Of a stretch of 64,000 nt of DNA, positions 17,874-27,463 are shown piece by piece. The stretch's first letter is position 1, and every line of letters begins with the position of its first letter. Source of the stretch: Iningainema tapete BLCC-T55 (GTDB lineage Bacteria > Cyanobacteriota > Cyanobacteriia > Cyanobacteriales > Nostocaceae); contig NZ_JACXAE010000034.1 in assembly GCF_014698965.1 (NCBI RefSeq), positions 114,644 to 178,643 of the forward strand, given 5' to 3'. The position numbers and the translations under genes were made by a program. The notes beneath the pieces were generated by a model. That model was given only the letters and a program-made list of their open reading frames with translations. It was not told the DNA's origin and did no database searches.

Positions 17874-18692
17874 ATGAGATTGTCCAGAATACCGTCCATC
17901 ATCCTTCTCCTTGTCATTATTCTTCTCGTCAATCTATTGGCGGCATTCGGAGGTGGAAACACCGCAGCTGCAGCAAGCGCTACGCCCCCTGGTGAAGAGA
18001 AGTCGGTCAAGACCAAAATGCTGGAAACGGGTGCGGCAGTGTTGCAGAATAAAACACCGCTTGATGCGATCAATGTCTATGTGGATGCGTTTCACTTCCA
18101 CAACGGAAACCTGGATAGACAGTTGGAAGCTCATCACTACTGTAGTGTAGTCAATGAGGACTTCATCCAGTGCACGCTCTACGACAGCAACGGCAAGAAT
18201 GCACGGCTGATGGGCATTGAGTACATCGTCAGCGAGAAGAGCTTCCAAACTTTACCCCAGGACGAAAAGAAATTGTGGCACAGCCATGTCTATGAGGTGA
18301 AGTCTGGTCAGCTGATCGCCCCTGGTATTCCTGAAACGGCAGAGTACGAGCTCATGAAAAAGATCGCTTCGACTTACGGCAAGATTTGGCACACTTGGAA
18401 TGTAGAGCAACCAAACATGACTCTGCCGCTCGGTTACCCAGCACTAATGATGGGGTTCACGGCTGATGGTCAAGCCAACCCCGCGCTTGTGAAAGACCGC
18501 GACGAGCGGTTCAACATTTCCACCTCTGCTAAAAAACAGAACCGAGCGGATATCCCGACTTCTGGCATTCAACCGGGTGCAGACGCTTGGGAAACTGGTC
18601 AAACTGTTCAGTTGCAACTAGTGCCTTTATCAGCGCAGGTAAACAAGCCTCTTTCCTCGGATGATGACACAAGTGCTACATACAAACCATAA
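17874..18692 (+). CDS. OBAP/DUF1264-family secreted protein
   Basis: The 272-residue product has a hydrophobic N-terminus (residues 1-27) with an Ala-rich cleavage region. A DUF1264 (oil-body-associated protein) domain follows: FHFHNGNLDRQLEAHHYCSV, IECTLY-like IQCTLYDSNG, LMGIEYIVS, WHSHVYEVKSGQL and LPLGYPALMMGFT. Family members in bacteria and plants have no established activity. The His/Cys-rich HHYC and WHSH segments could bind metal. It lies within the sulfide/persulfide gene run. Confidence 0.8.
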   Translation: MRLSRIPSIILLLVIILLVNLLAAFGGGNTAAAASATPPGEEKSVKTKMLETGAAVLQNKTPLDAINVYVDAFHFHNGNLDRQLEAHHYCSVVNEDFIQCTLYDSNGKNARLMGIEYIVSEKSFQTLPQDEKKLWHSHVYEVKSGQLIAPGIPETAEYELMKKIASTYGKIWHTWNVEQPNMTLPLGYPALMMGFTADGQANPALVKDRDERFNISTSAKKQNRADIPTSGIQPGADAWETGQTVQLQLVPLSAQVNKPLSSDDDTSATYKP

Positions 18693-18796
18693 GGTTAAAG
18701 GCTGAATGTTGAACGCCATAACTTAGTTCCTGCTTTGGTTAGGCGGAAAACTTCACAATTGATAATTTTTCTGACAACTAACAACTAATTAAAGCC

Positions 18797-19759
18797 ATGC
18801 GTATTGCCAAAAACATTACAGAATTAGTCGGTCGTACTCCCTTGGTGCAGCTGAACAACATCCCGCAAGCAGAGGGTTGTGTCGCGCAAATTGTAGTGAA
18901 ACTTGAGAGCATGAACCCTGCTGCCTCGGTAAAAGATCGGATTGGTGTGAGCATGATGAATGCGGCAGAGCTTGAGGGGCTAATTTCTCCTGATAAGACG
19001 GTTTTGGTCGAACCCACCTCAGGCAATACGGGAATTGCCTTAGCAATGGCGGCGGCGGCGAAAGGGTATCGGCTAGTGTTGACGATGCCGGATACAATGA
19101 GTACTGAACGGCGAGCAATGTTGCGAGCTTATGGAGCAGAACTAGAACTTACGCCGGGAATTGAAGGCATGAACGGTGCAATTCGCCGAGCGCAAACAAT
19201 AGTTGACACCACGCCCCATGCTTATATGCTGCAACAGTTTCGCAACCCAGCAAATGTGCGGATTCATCGGGAGACAACAGCAGAGGAAATCTGGTCAGAT
19301 ACAGACGGGCAGGTAGATATGATCGTGGCTGGGATCGGCACTGGTGGCACGATCACCGGCGTGGCGGAGGTAATCAAACCCCGGAAGCCAAGTTTTAAAG
19401 CGATCGCCGTAGAACCCGCAAGTAGCCCAGTTTTGGCAGGAGGACAGCCGGGACCACACAAAATTCAAGGCATTGGTGCTGGGTTTATTCCCCAAGTCCT
19501 CAGAGTTGAATTGCTCGATGAAGTGATTGGCGTTACTAATGAGGAAGCGATCGCCTACGGTCGGCGGTTGGCAAAAGAAGAAGGTCTACTGTCTGGCATC
19601 TCTACTGGGGCGGCGTTGTGTGCGGCGATCCGCGTGGCTCAGCGCTCGGAAAATAAAGGAAAATTGATTGTGATGATCCAGCCCAGCTTTGGAGAACGCT
19701 ACTTGAGTACGTCATTGTTTCAAGATTTGGAGCCACGAGTACCCGCTACTGTAAGTTAG
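18797..19759 (+). CDS. cysK: Cysteine synthase A (O-acetylserine sulfhydrylase)
   Basis: The 320-residue PLP enzyme has SVKDRIG (Schiff-base K46), [11 protein letters not shown] (phosphate/substrate loop), a [10 protein letters not shown] glycine loop and a GISTGAAL segment. It makes L-cysteine from O-acetylserine and sulfide in the cytosol. Full family length. Placed between the persulfide dioxygenase and SQR, it offers an assimilatory outlet for sulfide. An accessory rather than housekeeping copy is likely. Confidence 0.93.
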   Translation: MRIAKNITELVGRTPLVQLNNIPQAEGCVAQIVVKLESMNPAASVKDRIGVSMMNAAELEGLISPDKTVLVEPTSGNTGIALAMAAAAKGYRLVLTMPDTMSTERRAMLRAYGAELELTPGIEGMNGAIRRAQTIVDTTPHAYMLQQFRNPANVRIHRETTAEEIWSDTDGQVDMIVAGIGTGGTITGVAEVIKPRKPSFKAIAVEPASSPVLAGGQPGPHKIQGIGAGFIPQVLRVELLDEVIGVTNEEAIAYGRRLAKEEGLLSGISTGAALCAAIRVAQRSENKGKLIVMIQPSFGERYLSTSLFQDLEPRVPATVS

Positions 19760-19905
19760 CGCTCACCCTAAACGTTTATCCTCATGCAAGCCAAGCGGAA
19801 ATTAAATAAGTCTATCGCCGCTTGGTCAAGATGTTCCATCCTGACAGCAAGCAGAAAACAGCAGATCGTGAGCGGATTATTCGCTTCAATGCGGTATACA
19901 AGACA
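19759..19905 (+). pseudogene. DnaJ J-domain remnant
   Basis: The frame encodes NVYPHASQAEIK, then an in-frame TAA, then VYRRLVKMFHPDSKQKTADR and ERIIRFNAVYK. This is a J-domain with the diagnostic HPD tripeptide. The stop replaces a usual glutamine codon, and the sequence decays after about 48 codons. Confidence 0.75.
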
Positions 19906-20007
19906 ACTTGCTGTTTTCACGTTTCCTTAATTATTTTATGAATGAAGAATAATTAAGGTCAACCAAGCGTTATTTCGTTTGCGACTTTTAAAGGAGAGAA
20001 AAGTATC

Positions 20008-21330
20008 ATGTCAGCGCTAGCTAAGCCAGCGGCTCACAAATCAGCCATTTTAAATGACGCAGTAAGCGTGCAGCACCAAGTTGTAGTTGTCGGGGGTGGA
20101 GCTTCCGGCATCACAGTCGCTGCCCAATTGCTGAAAAAAAATCAGCAGCTTGATGTTGCCATTATTGAACCAAGAGACAAACACTACTATCAACCCGCTT
20201 GGACACTAGTTGGCGGCGGCATCTACAAAGCTGAAGATACAGTTAGGGACGAAAAAGACTATATCCCTGATGGTGCTACTTGGCTCAAAGACTGTGTAGC
20301 TCAGTTAGATCCAGACAACAATACAGTTATTACTCAGGAGGGAAAGCGTATTTGTTATGAATATTTGGTTTTAGCTCCGGGTATTCAAATTAATTGGCAT
20401 TTAATTAAAGGGCTGAAAGAAGCAATTGGGCAAGATGGCGTTTGCAGTAATTATGCTTATGAATACGCCCCTTACACTTGGGAAGTAATCAAGAACTTCA
20501 AAGGCGGTAATGCTATATTCACTTACCCTAATACTCCCGTTAAATGTGGAGGAGCGCCACTGAAGATTATGTATTTGGCTGATGATGCCTTTAGGAAACA
20601 AGGGGTTCGCCGTCAGTCAAAAGTCATGTTTTGCACAGCTATGGGGGTAATTTTCAGTGTAAAAGAATTCGCGGAAACACTGCTTTCTGTAGTAGAGCGC
20701 AAACAGATAGATGTGAGATACAAACACAATCTCAAAGAAATCAAAGCTGATACCAAAACAGCAATTTTTGATGTATCAACAGATTCGGGTGTCTTAGAAA
20801 TAGCTATCCAATACGACTTACTCCATATTACGCCACCTATGAGCGCACCAGACTTTATCAAACAGAGCAAATTAGCTGTACTTGATGGAGCAGGTCAAGG
20901 CTGGGTTAATGTAAACAAACACACGCTACAGCACAATGTTTACCCCAACGTTTTTAGCTTGGGTGACGCAGCGAGTCTCCCGACATCAAAAACAGCGGCT
21001 GCTGTGAGAAAACAAGCGCCAGTTGTTGTTCATAACTTACTGGCTTTAATGAACTCAAAAAACCTCGCTCAAAAATACAACGGTTATACTTGCTGTCCAA
21101 TAACTACAGGATACGACAAGGTAGTACTTGCCGAATTTGGTTATGACAACAAGCTTTACCCCACATTTCCAATCGATCCAACTAGAGAGCGGTACAGTAT
21201 GTGGCTGCTAAAAAAATATGGCTTCCCCTATATCTACTGGAATAGAATGTTGAAAGGTAAACCTTTTGAAGGGAAGTTGTTAGGAATTGGCTCAGCGATC
21301 TGCTTGCTGTGCCAAAGAGCGCCCAACTGA
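20008..21330 (+). CDS. sqr: Sulfide:quinone oxidoreductase
   Basis: The 440-residue FAD-dependent oxidoreductase has an N-terminal dinucleotide fold (VVVVGGGASGITVAAQLL), IIEPRDKHYYQPAWTLVGGG, LVLAPGIQINW and a later NVFSLGDAASLPTSKTAAAV flavin-binding motif. The conserved VKCGGAP cysteine and GYTCCPITT region fit SQR. It oxidises sulfide to sulfane sulfur and passes electrons to quinone at the membrane. AGGAGAG precedes the ATG. With the persulfide dioxygenase it can form an SQR-PDO sulfide-oxidation pathway. Confidence 0.92.
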   Translation: MSALAKPAAHKSAILNDAVSVQHQVVVVGGGASGITVAAQLLKKNQQLDVAIIEPRDKHYYQPAWTLVGGGIYKAEDTVRDEKDYIPDGATWLKDCVAQLDPDNNTVITQEGKRICYEYLVLAPGIQINWHLIKGLKEAIGQDGVCSNYAYEYAPYTWEVIKNFKGGNAIFTYPNTPVKCGGAPLKIMYLADDAFRKQGVRRQSKVMFCTAMGVIFSVKEFAETLLSVVERKQIDVRYKHNLKEIKADTKTAIFDVSTDSGVLEIAIQYDLLHITPPMSAPDFIKQSKLAVLDGAGQGWVNVNKHTLQHNVYPNVFSLGDAASLPTSKTAAAVRKQAPVVVHNLLALMNSKNLAQKYNGYTCCPITTGYDKVVLAEFGYDNKLYPTFPIDPTRERYSMWLLKKYGFPYIYWNRMLKGKPFEGKLLGIGSAICLLCQRAPN

Positions 21331-21364
21331 TGCACATGCGCTTAATTCCATAAGCGCATGTGCA
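21331..21364 (+). terminator. Perfect 14-bp stem-loop right after the SQR stop
   Basis: TGCACATGCGCTTA (21331-21344) and its exact complement (21351-21364) flank a 6-nt loop, starting at the base after the stop codon. No T-run follows, so it may protect the 3' end of the mRNA or be a recombination scar rather than a classic terminator. Confidence 0.6.
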
Positions 21365-21464
21365 AGGTGCAAGCCGTCTGTTATGAAAATGCTCTTGCAG
21401 CTTGTAGCCAAAGCGGTCAAATGAAAAAATCCCCCCGCGAATTCGCATTGATTGAATAAGTCGC

Positions 21465-21774
21465 CCGATAGTGGCAAGTGTTCCCGCCACTGGCACAGCA
21501 GCTAAAGCAATCCGACAGAGTGGCGGCGGCATAGTTGTTATGACCGAATCACCTCTTGCTCTATCGGCTGCGGTGCAGGATTTATATACCAATTCTGCCC
21601 TAGCTGCTGGGCTAGGTCATAAGGGGAGACAGTTTAACTTACTAATAATCTTCGTTTGAGCAAGCACTCGCGCAGTATGAAGTAGTATTTTCCGAAGTTA
21701 TCAGTCGCGCATCAACTTTTTTGGATGTCTTGCCGAAAATCAGTTCTCAAAAATCAATCGTTGATGTTTCTTGA
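21465..21774 (+). pseudogene. Glycosyltransferase (WcaI-like) C-terminal remnant
   Basis: The frame encodes ASVPATGTAAKAIRQSGGG, ALSAAVQDLYTNSALAAGLG and HKGRQF. After a frameshift near 21640 it continues FEQALAQYEVVFSEVIS to a stop at about 21774. This matches the C-terminus of colanic-acid-type group 1 glycosyltransferases; the rest is absent. Confidence 0.7.
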
Positions 21775-21837
21775 ACTGAAAGTGCCAGTCTGAGATTCGG
21801 CTATGTTCTGTGACATTCCTTTTTTATTACCTTGTTC

Positions 21838-21857
21838 ATATCAGCATCTAGTGATAT
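21838..21857 (+). promoter_or_regulatory. ArsR-type operator dyad, site B
   Basis: A perfect ATATCA-N8-TGATAT dyad lies 45 bp upstream of the ArsR gene start, immediately followed by a -10-like GATAAT (21858-21863). Binding there would block RNA polymerase, giving autorepression of the arsR-ATPase operon. Confidence 0.8.
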
Positions 21858-21902
21858 GATAATGTAATTGAAATACGCCTTAACAACTGGCAACTTAAGC
21901 TA

Positions 21903-22247
21903 ATGCTGATTAATGCTCAATCTCAGGCTATCGGCTTGAAAGCGAAGCTCTTTCGCGGTTTTTCTGATACTTCGCGGCTAGCCATTCTTGACGCGCTGCG
22001 CTCTGGTTCACTGACTGTAACTGAAATTGCAACGGTAACTGGTCTGAGTCAGTCAAATGCCTCCAACCACCTTGGGTGTTTGCGAGATTGTGGATTAGTC
22101 CGAAGTGAGCAGGAAGGTCGTTACGTGCGCTATCAACTTAGCGATCCACGGGTCGGCACAATTCTGCATCTGAGCGATCAGATCCTAGCGGATGTGGCGA
22201 AAGGAGTTTATGAATGCACTCGCTACAACTGTTTAGAGGAAGGCTAG
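21903..22247 (+). CDS. CmtR-like ArsR-family metal repressor
   Basis: The 114-residue winged-helix protein has FRGFSDTSRLAILDALRSG, then the recognition region GLSQSNASNHLGCLRDCGLV. C59 and C63 in the last motif, with C105/C110 near the C-terminus (YECTRYNCLEEG), reproduce the ligand layout of mycobacterial CmtR, a Cd(II)/Pb(II) sensor using C57, C61 and C102. It presumably dissociates from the dyad at 21838 when thiophilic metal binds. The ATPase gene starts 2 nt after its stop. Confidence 0.88.
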   Translation: MLINAQSQAIGLKAKLFRGFSDTSRLAILDALRSGSLTVTEIATVTGLSQSNASNHLGCLRDCGLVRSEQEGRYVRYQLSDPRVGTILHLSDQILADVAKGVYECTRYNCLEEG

Positions 22248-22249
22248 TT

Positions 22250-24829
22250 ATGTCCAACCAACAAACCATTGAAGTTATTGAAGTTGTTGTCAACGGTATG
22301 GACTGTGCCGATTGTGCGCGACACGTCCAGCACGCTATCGGAAAACTGCCTGGTGTTGAGTCAGTTGATGCTTTATGGTCTTCTAAGAAGGCGGTTGTAC
22401 GGTTTGATCCAGTACAAGTGGGTTTAACGGACATCCGCTCCGCTGTGATAGCTGCCGGGTATTCCATCCCTACACCAATACAGGACTTGCCTAGTCCATC
22501 CAAACATCAAACCCAAGAGTTTCTCGTTAACGGTATGGACTGTGGCGATTGTGCGCGACACGTTCAGAATGCCATAAGCAAGTTGCCTGGTGTTGAGTCA
22601 GTAGATGCCTTATGGTCTTCTAAGAAGGCGGTTGTACGGTTTAATCCAGTACAAGTGGGCATAGTAGACATCCACAAGGCAGTAGAAGCTGCGGGTTATT
22701 CAATCCTCACACCAACTGTGGACACGCCTGACTCATCTAAAAAGCAAACTCTTGAAGTTGTTGTCAACGGCATGGACTGTGCTGATTGTGCGCGACACGT
22801 CCAGCACGCTATCGAGAAATTGCCTGGTGTTAAGTCAGTTGATGTCTTCTTGTCTTCTAAGAAAGCTGTCGTCCGGCTTGATCCGGCACAAGTGAGTTTA
22901 ACGGACATCCGTATGGCAGTAGAAGCTGCTGGGTATTCGCTTCCGACGGAAACTGTAGACGAGCCAAAACAGAAACCTCTTGGTGATTTCACTAGAACCA
23001 TTCTGGTCTTGTTTGGCGTTGTCTTTGGTGCAGTGCTATTCATCACGGTGGTGGGCGAACGACTAGGACTCTTTGAAGCTTTGACCAAGTACGTCCCGTG
23101 GCCCATTGGCTTAGCCATCGTTTTAATTGGGGGTTATCCGATATTCCGCAACGTCATCCGAACTACGCTTAGAGGGAGAATCACCTCTCACACGCTAATG
23201 ACCCTTGGCGTCATAGCTGCATTGGCAGTGGGAGAATGGGCTACGGCTTCAATCGTTGTGTTTTTCATGTACATCGGGGAGTATGCTGAGAATTTCACTG
23301 CTGAACGCGCCCGCCGCGCAGTCAAAGACTTGACGGCGATGGCTCCCCAGATGGCACGAGTCGAACGTAATGGTGTGGAACAGGTTTTACCAGTGAGTGA
23401 GGTTCAGGTTGGCGAGACAGTGATTGTGCGACCTGGCGACAAGATTCCCGTGGACGGGGAGGTGATTAGTGGTCAAGCCACAGTAGACCAAGCGGCTATT
23501 ACAGGCGAGTCCATACCCGTTGAGGTCGGTCCTAATGCCAAAGTGTTTGCAGCTACTCTAGCGAGCCTGGGCAGTCTGCGTATTCGTGCTACTCATGTGG
23601 GTGCAGACACGACTTTTGGGCGGGTAATCAAGCTAGTGCAGGAAGCCGAAATGCACCGGGCTTATGTGCAGCGCATAGCTGACAAGTTCTCGGCTTACTT
23701 CCTGCCAGTCGTAATGGGTATTGCTGCGTTCACCTTCGCGGTGCGTCGCGATCCTTTAGCAACAGCAGCTGTATTAGTTGTAGCCTGCTCGTGCTCCTTA
23801 GCTCTGGCAACTCCGATTGCAATGCTCGCTTCCATCGGCGCGGGTGCCAAACGCGGTTTGCTGATTAAGGGGGGTAAATATCTGGAGGTTCTTGACCGTG
23901 CGGACGTGTTGTTGATTGACAAGACGGGGACACTCACCTTGGGGCGTCCGCAAATTACTGATGTGATACCGTTGAGAAACATTTCTGAGTCTGAGTTACT
24001 ACTCGTTGCTGCTTCTGCTGAACGTTACTCAGAGCATCCGCTAGCTTTGGCTGTGCGGAATTCAGCCCAACAAAGCCAACTAACTCTGCATGAGCCTATT
24101 AATTTTGTCGCCGTTCCTGGTATGGGTGTGCGAGCACAAGTGAATGGTCATGCTGTGACTGTCGGTAATCGACGGATGATGCCAACAGCAGTCTCTTTGC
24201 CGATTGCTGATGAACTGGAAGCGCAAGGAAAAACACTACTGCTCGTAACGATAGATGACAAACTAGCTGGCATTCTCGCTGCTGCTGATACTTTACGAAC
24301 AGAAGTTCCTGGGGCGATCGCTGCCGTGAATCAACTTGGTGTGCGGCATGTTGAACTACTAACTGGTGATAATGAGCGGACTGCTGCTGCTATCGCTGGA
24401 CACTTAGGAGTGAGTTATCGCGCCAACCTCTTGCCAGAAGATAAGATTGCCATTGTGAAATCCTATCAAGCCAAAGGTCATACTGTCGTTATGGTGGGAG
24501 ATGGCGTCAACGATGCTCCAGCATTAGCGCAAGCTGATGTCGGCATCGCTATGGGGGCGGCAGGAACCGATGTGGCGATTGAAGCTGCACACGTAGCGCT
24601 GCTGCGCGACGATTGGACACTTGTACCCGAACTATTTAGAATTGCCCGCCGCACTATGAAGGTGGTGAAAGGGAACATCGCTTTCACCGCGTTGTACAAC
24701 CTTGTAGGATTGTCACTGGCAGCCCTAGGCTTCCTACCACCCATCGTAGCAGCAGCTGCACAATCCCTGCCCGACCTGGGTATTCTTGCTAACTCATCTC
24801 GCTTGCTCAGAATCCGCTCTCATAGCTGA
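22250..24829 (+). CDS. Heavy-metal P1B ATPase with three HMA domains and a CSC motif
   Basis: The 859-residue product begins with three HMA domains whose GMDCxDC sites fall exactly 79 residues apart (C19/C22, C98/C101, C177/C180). The DNA of these units is nearly identical in places. The core has TGES, DKTGT (D557), SEHPLALA and GDGVNDAPAL. The membrane metal site reads ACSCSLALATP (C513-S-C515) instead of CPC, so the usual proline is serine. It exports a metal, probably Cd/Zn/Pb-like given its CmtR-type regulator, but the CSC group is poorly characterised. I choose ATG 22250, 2 nt after arsR with AGAGGAAGG upstream. Confidence 0.9.
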   Translation: MSNQQTIEVIEVVVNGMDCADCARHVQHAIGKLPGVESVDALWSSKKAVVRFDPVQVGLTDIRSAVIAAGYSIPTPIQDLPSPSKHQTQEFLVNGMDCGDCARHVQNAISKLPGVESVDALWSSKKAVVRFNPVQVGIVDIHKAVEAAGYSILTPTVDTPDSSKKQTLEVVVNGMDCADCARHVQHAIEKLPGVKSVDVFLSSKKAVVRLDPAQVSLTDIRMAVEAAGYSLPTETVDEPKQKPLGDFTRTILVLFGVVFGAVLFITVVGERLGLFEALTKYVPWPIGLAIVLIGGYPIFRNVIRTTLRGRITSHTLMTLGVIAALAVGEWATASIVVFFMYIGEYAENFTAERARRAVKDLTAMAPQMARVERNGVEQVLPVSEVQVGETVIVRPGDKIPVDGEVISGQATVDQAAITGESIPVEVGPNAKVFAATLASLGSLRIRATHVGADTTFGRVIKLVQEAEMHRAYVQRIADKFSAYFLPVVMGIAAFTFAVRRDPLATAAVLVVACSCSLALATPIAMLASIGAGAKRGLLIKGGKYLEVLDRADVLLIDKTGTLTLGRPQITDVIPLRNISESELLLVAASAERYSEHPLALAVRNSAQQSQLTLHEPINFVAVPGMGVRAQVNGHAVTVGNRRMMPTAVSLPIADELEAQGKTLLLVTIDDKLAGILAAADTLRTEVPGAIAAVNQLGVRHVELLTGDNERTAAAIAGHLGVSYRANLLPEDKIAIVKSYQAKGHTVVMVGDGVNDAPALAQADVGIAMGAAGTDVAIEAAHVALLRDDWTLVPELFRIARRTMKVVKGNIAFTALYNLVGLSLAALGFLPPIVAAAAQSLPDLGILANSSRLLRIRSHS

Positions 24830-24945
24830 AAAAATTACTTGGAATAGCTTACAGTCTGTGCGTTCGCTCATTTTTGAAGGGTGAGAGGAATTAATTCAAG
24901 ACTGGGTAAGGAAACAAAAGAATTATGGATCGTCAAAAGGTAAGA

Positions 24946-25122
24946 CCGTGTAATACTTGGAAAAAGAAGCCAGACCCCCATATATTACACGGAGACACCT
25001 GATTTCTCTTCTCCCGTGTAATACATGGAAGTGATTTGTCGTTAACGTCTCCTTAGTGTAATACACAAGTTACATTCTAGCCTTCATCAATAAGCGCGTT
25101 AAACTTATGGTGTAATACACGG
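24946..25122. repeat. Left array of TGTAATACA palindromes
   Basis: Five copies of a CCGTGTAATACACGG-like palindrome start near 24946, 24980, 25013, 25054 and 25109, mostly about 33-40 bp apart. A sixth is inside the passenger gene at 25306. Likely protein-binding sites. Confidence 0.8.
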
Positions 25123-25132
25123 AATCACAGTA

Positions 25133-25504
25133 ATGTTAAAGCGGGACATTCAAGGGAAGTTTGCACTTAAAAATGATGACTATCGTCTAGTGCGCTCAGT
25201 CCGATTGACTGATGAAACCTGGAAGGCTTTGGGAATCACTGCCGAATGCTTAGGTATGAGTAGATCTGACTACTTGGAACAACTGATGAGAGGGAATGCC
25301 AACCCAAGTATTACACGGGAAAAAGAGCCGATACATCAAAACAAAACTACTGTTGTTGAACTTGCGACTACCCCATCGACAGTGGCAACACTGGAAACTT
25401 TACGTGACCAAGTTTTACTACAATTAAGATTGGGTAAGCAGGCTCCAGGCTACAAAGCAGCACTTAAAGCCCTCAATCACTTTATTGCCGTACTAACCAG
25501 CTAG
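25133..25504 (+). CDS. Ribbon-helix-helix-like passenger protein of the IS element
   Basis: In the 123-residue product, residues 20-53 (VRSVRLTDETWKALG, then GMSRSDYLEQLM) look like a CopG/Arc ribbon-helix-helix DNA-binding unit. The rest includes a short C-terminal helical part. It lies between the left palindrome array and the transposase gene, 51 bp from the latter, on the same strand. I infer that it binds the palindromes and controls transposition or transcription. Its function has not been shown. Confidence 0.7.
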   Translation: MLKRDIQGKFALKNDDYRLVRSVRLTDETWKALGITAECLGMSRSDYLEQLMRGNANPSITREKEPIHQNKTTVVELATTPSTVATLETLRDQVLLQLRLGKQAPGYKAALKALNHFIAVLTS

Positions 25505-25555
25505 TTAGCACAGGAGTATCAATCCGGTTTCTGTATTAGTGAAGGTCGAAAAACG

Positions 25556-27262
25556 GTGGAAATAAATTCTGAGCGCATTGACGATATTCCCGTAATAGTG
25601 CAGTGGCTTAAACAGATGGAGATTGCTAAATGTATTGACCAAAAACTGAAAGAACCACACGGAAACCACCAAGGACTGAGCTACGGTCAATTGAGTGTAT
25701 TGTTATTAACATACATCATCACCGAATCAGACCATCGGTTGTGTGCTGTGGAACTTTGGGTGCAGAGGCATCGAACGATTTTAGAGTTAAGTACGGGGTG
25801 GTCAATAGGGGAAAAAGATACCACTGATGACCGATTGGCAAGGGTAGTCGAAGAGCTAGGTAAGCAATCAGAGGCAAGGCTGGAGATTGAGGTAAAGTTA
25901 GGACGGCATCTGATTCATGCCTACGAATTACCAACAGATGTGGTACGAACTGATACAACTAGTTTTAGCGTAAATCATACTCCAGGAGATTCCTTAGAAG
26001 AAAATCTACTGCGCTATGGCTATTCCAAAGATAAACGCCCAGATTTATTACAATACCGTCAACTACTGGCAACTCTTGACCCAATGGGAATGCCATTAAT
26101 CAGCGCCACCCTCGAAGGTAATGGAGCCGATGACCCACTATATTTCCCCACTTGGGAAAAAATGGTCAAAGTAATTGGGCACAAAAACTTTGTCTTCATT
26201 GCTGATTGCAAAGCCGGCTCGATTGCTACTCGCGCTCAAATTGCCGCCAAAGGTGGTATCTACTGCGTTCCTGTCCCCATGAGTGGGCAACACCCCCAAT
26301 ATTTGAAGCAATGGGTACTAAACCCACCAGCAGAAATCCAGTCCATTCATTTACCGCGACAAGATGAAGAAGAACCAGCCGTGGGCAAGGGCTTTGAAGT
26401 AGAGTTAGGCAAGTTTTGGTTCAACGAAGAAACCAATAAGTGGGTACGTTGGCATGAACGCTATTTGGTAGTTTATTCCCCTAGCCTTGCAGCATCAATA
26501 ATACGTGGTCAACAGCAACGCATCAATAGTGCTCAAACAGCTCTCAATAAATTAGCCGCTAAACCACCAGAAGATCCACAAGCATTAGCTCATAAAGTAG
26601 AAAACATTCTTGAGCGCTATCGTGTCAAAGATTTCTTCAACACGACAATTACAGAACAAATCATTCAACAGACTCGTCATGTTGGACGGGGACGACCATC
26701 AAAAAATTCTCCCACTGAATCGATAACCAGTACTTGTCTTCAACTTCATATCCAGCTTCAAGATGCTGCAATTCAAGAAGCAGAAACCTTGGCAGGATGG
26801 CGACTGTATGTCACTAATGCCCCAATTGCTCAACTGAGTCTATCACTTGCTGTCATGTATTACCGGGATGAATGGCTCTTAGAGCGAGGGTTTCACCGTT
26901 TTAAACGTGGTTCTCTACCTGCCCTACCCATTTACTTTCAAAATACTGACCGAATCATTGGCTTGATGTTCTTATTGAACATAGCTTTGCGCGTATTTAC
27001 CCTAATGGAGTTTGTGGTACGGCAGGCACTTGTAGAAACTCAACAATCTTTGGCTGGTCTTTACGATGGCAATCCAAAACGAAAGACTGAGCGTCCATCA
27101 GCAGAGAAGATGCTCAAGGCTTTTTGTAATTTAACTCTCTATTTTTTACCCGATTCTAACATCTTCATCACACCAATTAACGCGCTTCAAAAACAAATTC
27201 TTTCTTTAATGAAAATGCCAGAGTCCCTTTATCAAGTAGCTCCGATGGGTACTTCGACGTAA
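25556..27262 (+). CDS. IS1634-family transposase
   Basis: The 568-residue product is full length. It carries TDTTSFSVNHT (first catalytic Asp region), FIADCKAGSIATRAQIAAKG (second), and a C-terminal YRDEWLLERGFHRFKRGSLP with the Glu of the DDE triad, followed by GLMFLLNIALR. The start is GTG 25556; no ATG is better placed. It moves the surrounding element by a cut-and-paste or copy mechanism typical of DDE enzymes. No frameshift or stop is seen. Confidence 0.92.
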   Translation: MEINSERIDDIPVIVQWLKQMEIAKCIDQKLKEPHGNHQGLSYGQLSVLLLTYIITESDHRLCAVELWVQRHRTILELSTGWSIGEKDTTDDRLARVVEELGKQSEARLEIEVKLGRHLIHAYELPTDVVRTDTTSFSVNHTPGDSLEENLLRYGYSKDKRPDLLQYRQLLATLDPMGMPLISATLEGNGADDPLYFPTWEKMVKVIGHKNFVFIADCKAGSIATRAQIAAKGGIYCVPVPMSGQHPQYLKQWVLNPPAEIQSIHLPRQDEEEPAVGKGFEVELGKFWFNEETNKWVRWHERYLVVYSPSLAASIIRGQQQRINSAQTALNKLAAKPPEDPQALAHKVENILERYRVKDFFNTTITEQIIQQTRHVGRGRPSKNSPTESITSTCLQLHIQLQDAAIQEAETLAGWRLYVTNAPIAQLSLSLAVMYYRDEWLLERGFHRFKRGSLPALPIYFQNTDRIIGLMFLLNIALRVFTLMEFVVRQALVETQQSLAGLYDGNPKRKTERPSAEKMLKAFCNLTLYFLPDSNIFITPINALQKQILSLMKMPESLYQVAPMGTST

Positions 27263-27321
27263 TTTTTCCATTTATAAAGAATAACACACGGAATTGAAGT
27301 CCGATTTCAATATTAGCCATT

Positions 27322-27463
27322 CGTGTATTACACGGCGCTGTTTAGATTCATGTAATACGCTCGCTCATAAATTGATTCTCCATGTAATACACGAATTTTC
27401 TCGGCTGGGTTTACCATGTATTACCCCGTGGCTCTCAATCCCCCTTTTCCACGTATTACACGG
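27322..27463. repeat. Right array of TGTAATACA palindromes
   Basis: Copies start near 27322, 27349, 27380, 27414 and 27450 (27-36 bp apart), with a weak copy near 27283. They are of the same family as the left array and lie between the transposase stop and the right inverted repeat. Confidence 0.8.

Noticed and set aside
24946..27463. TGTAATACA repeats as a CRISPR array
   Set aside because: Repeats are short, palindromic, variable at the edges, unevenly spaced, and split on both sides of a transposase inside terminal inverted repeats; no cas gene is nearby.
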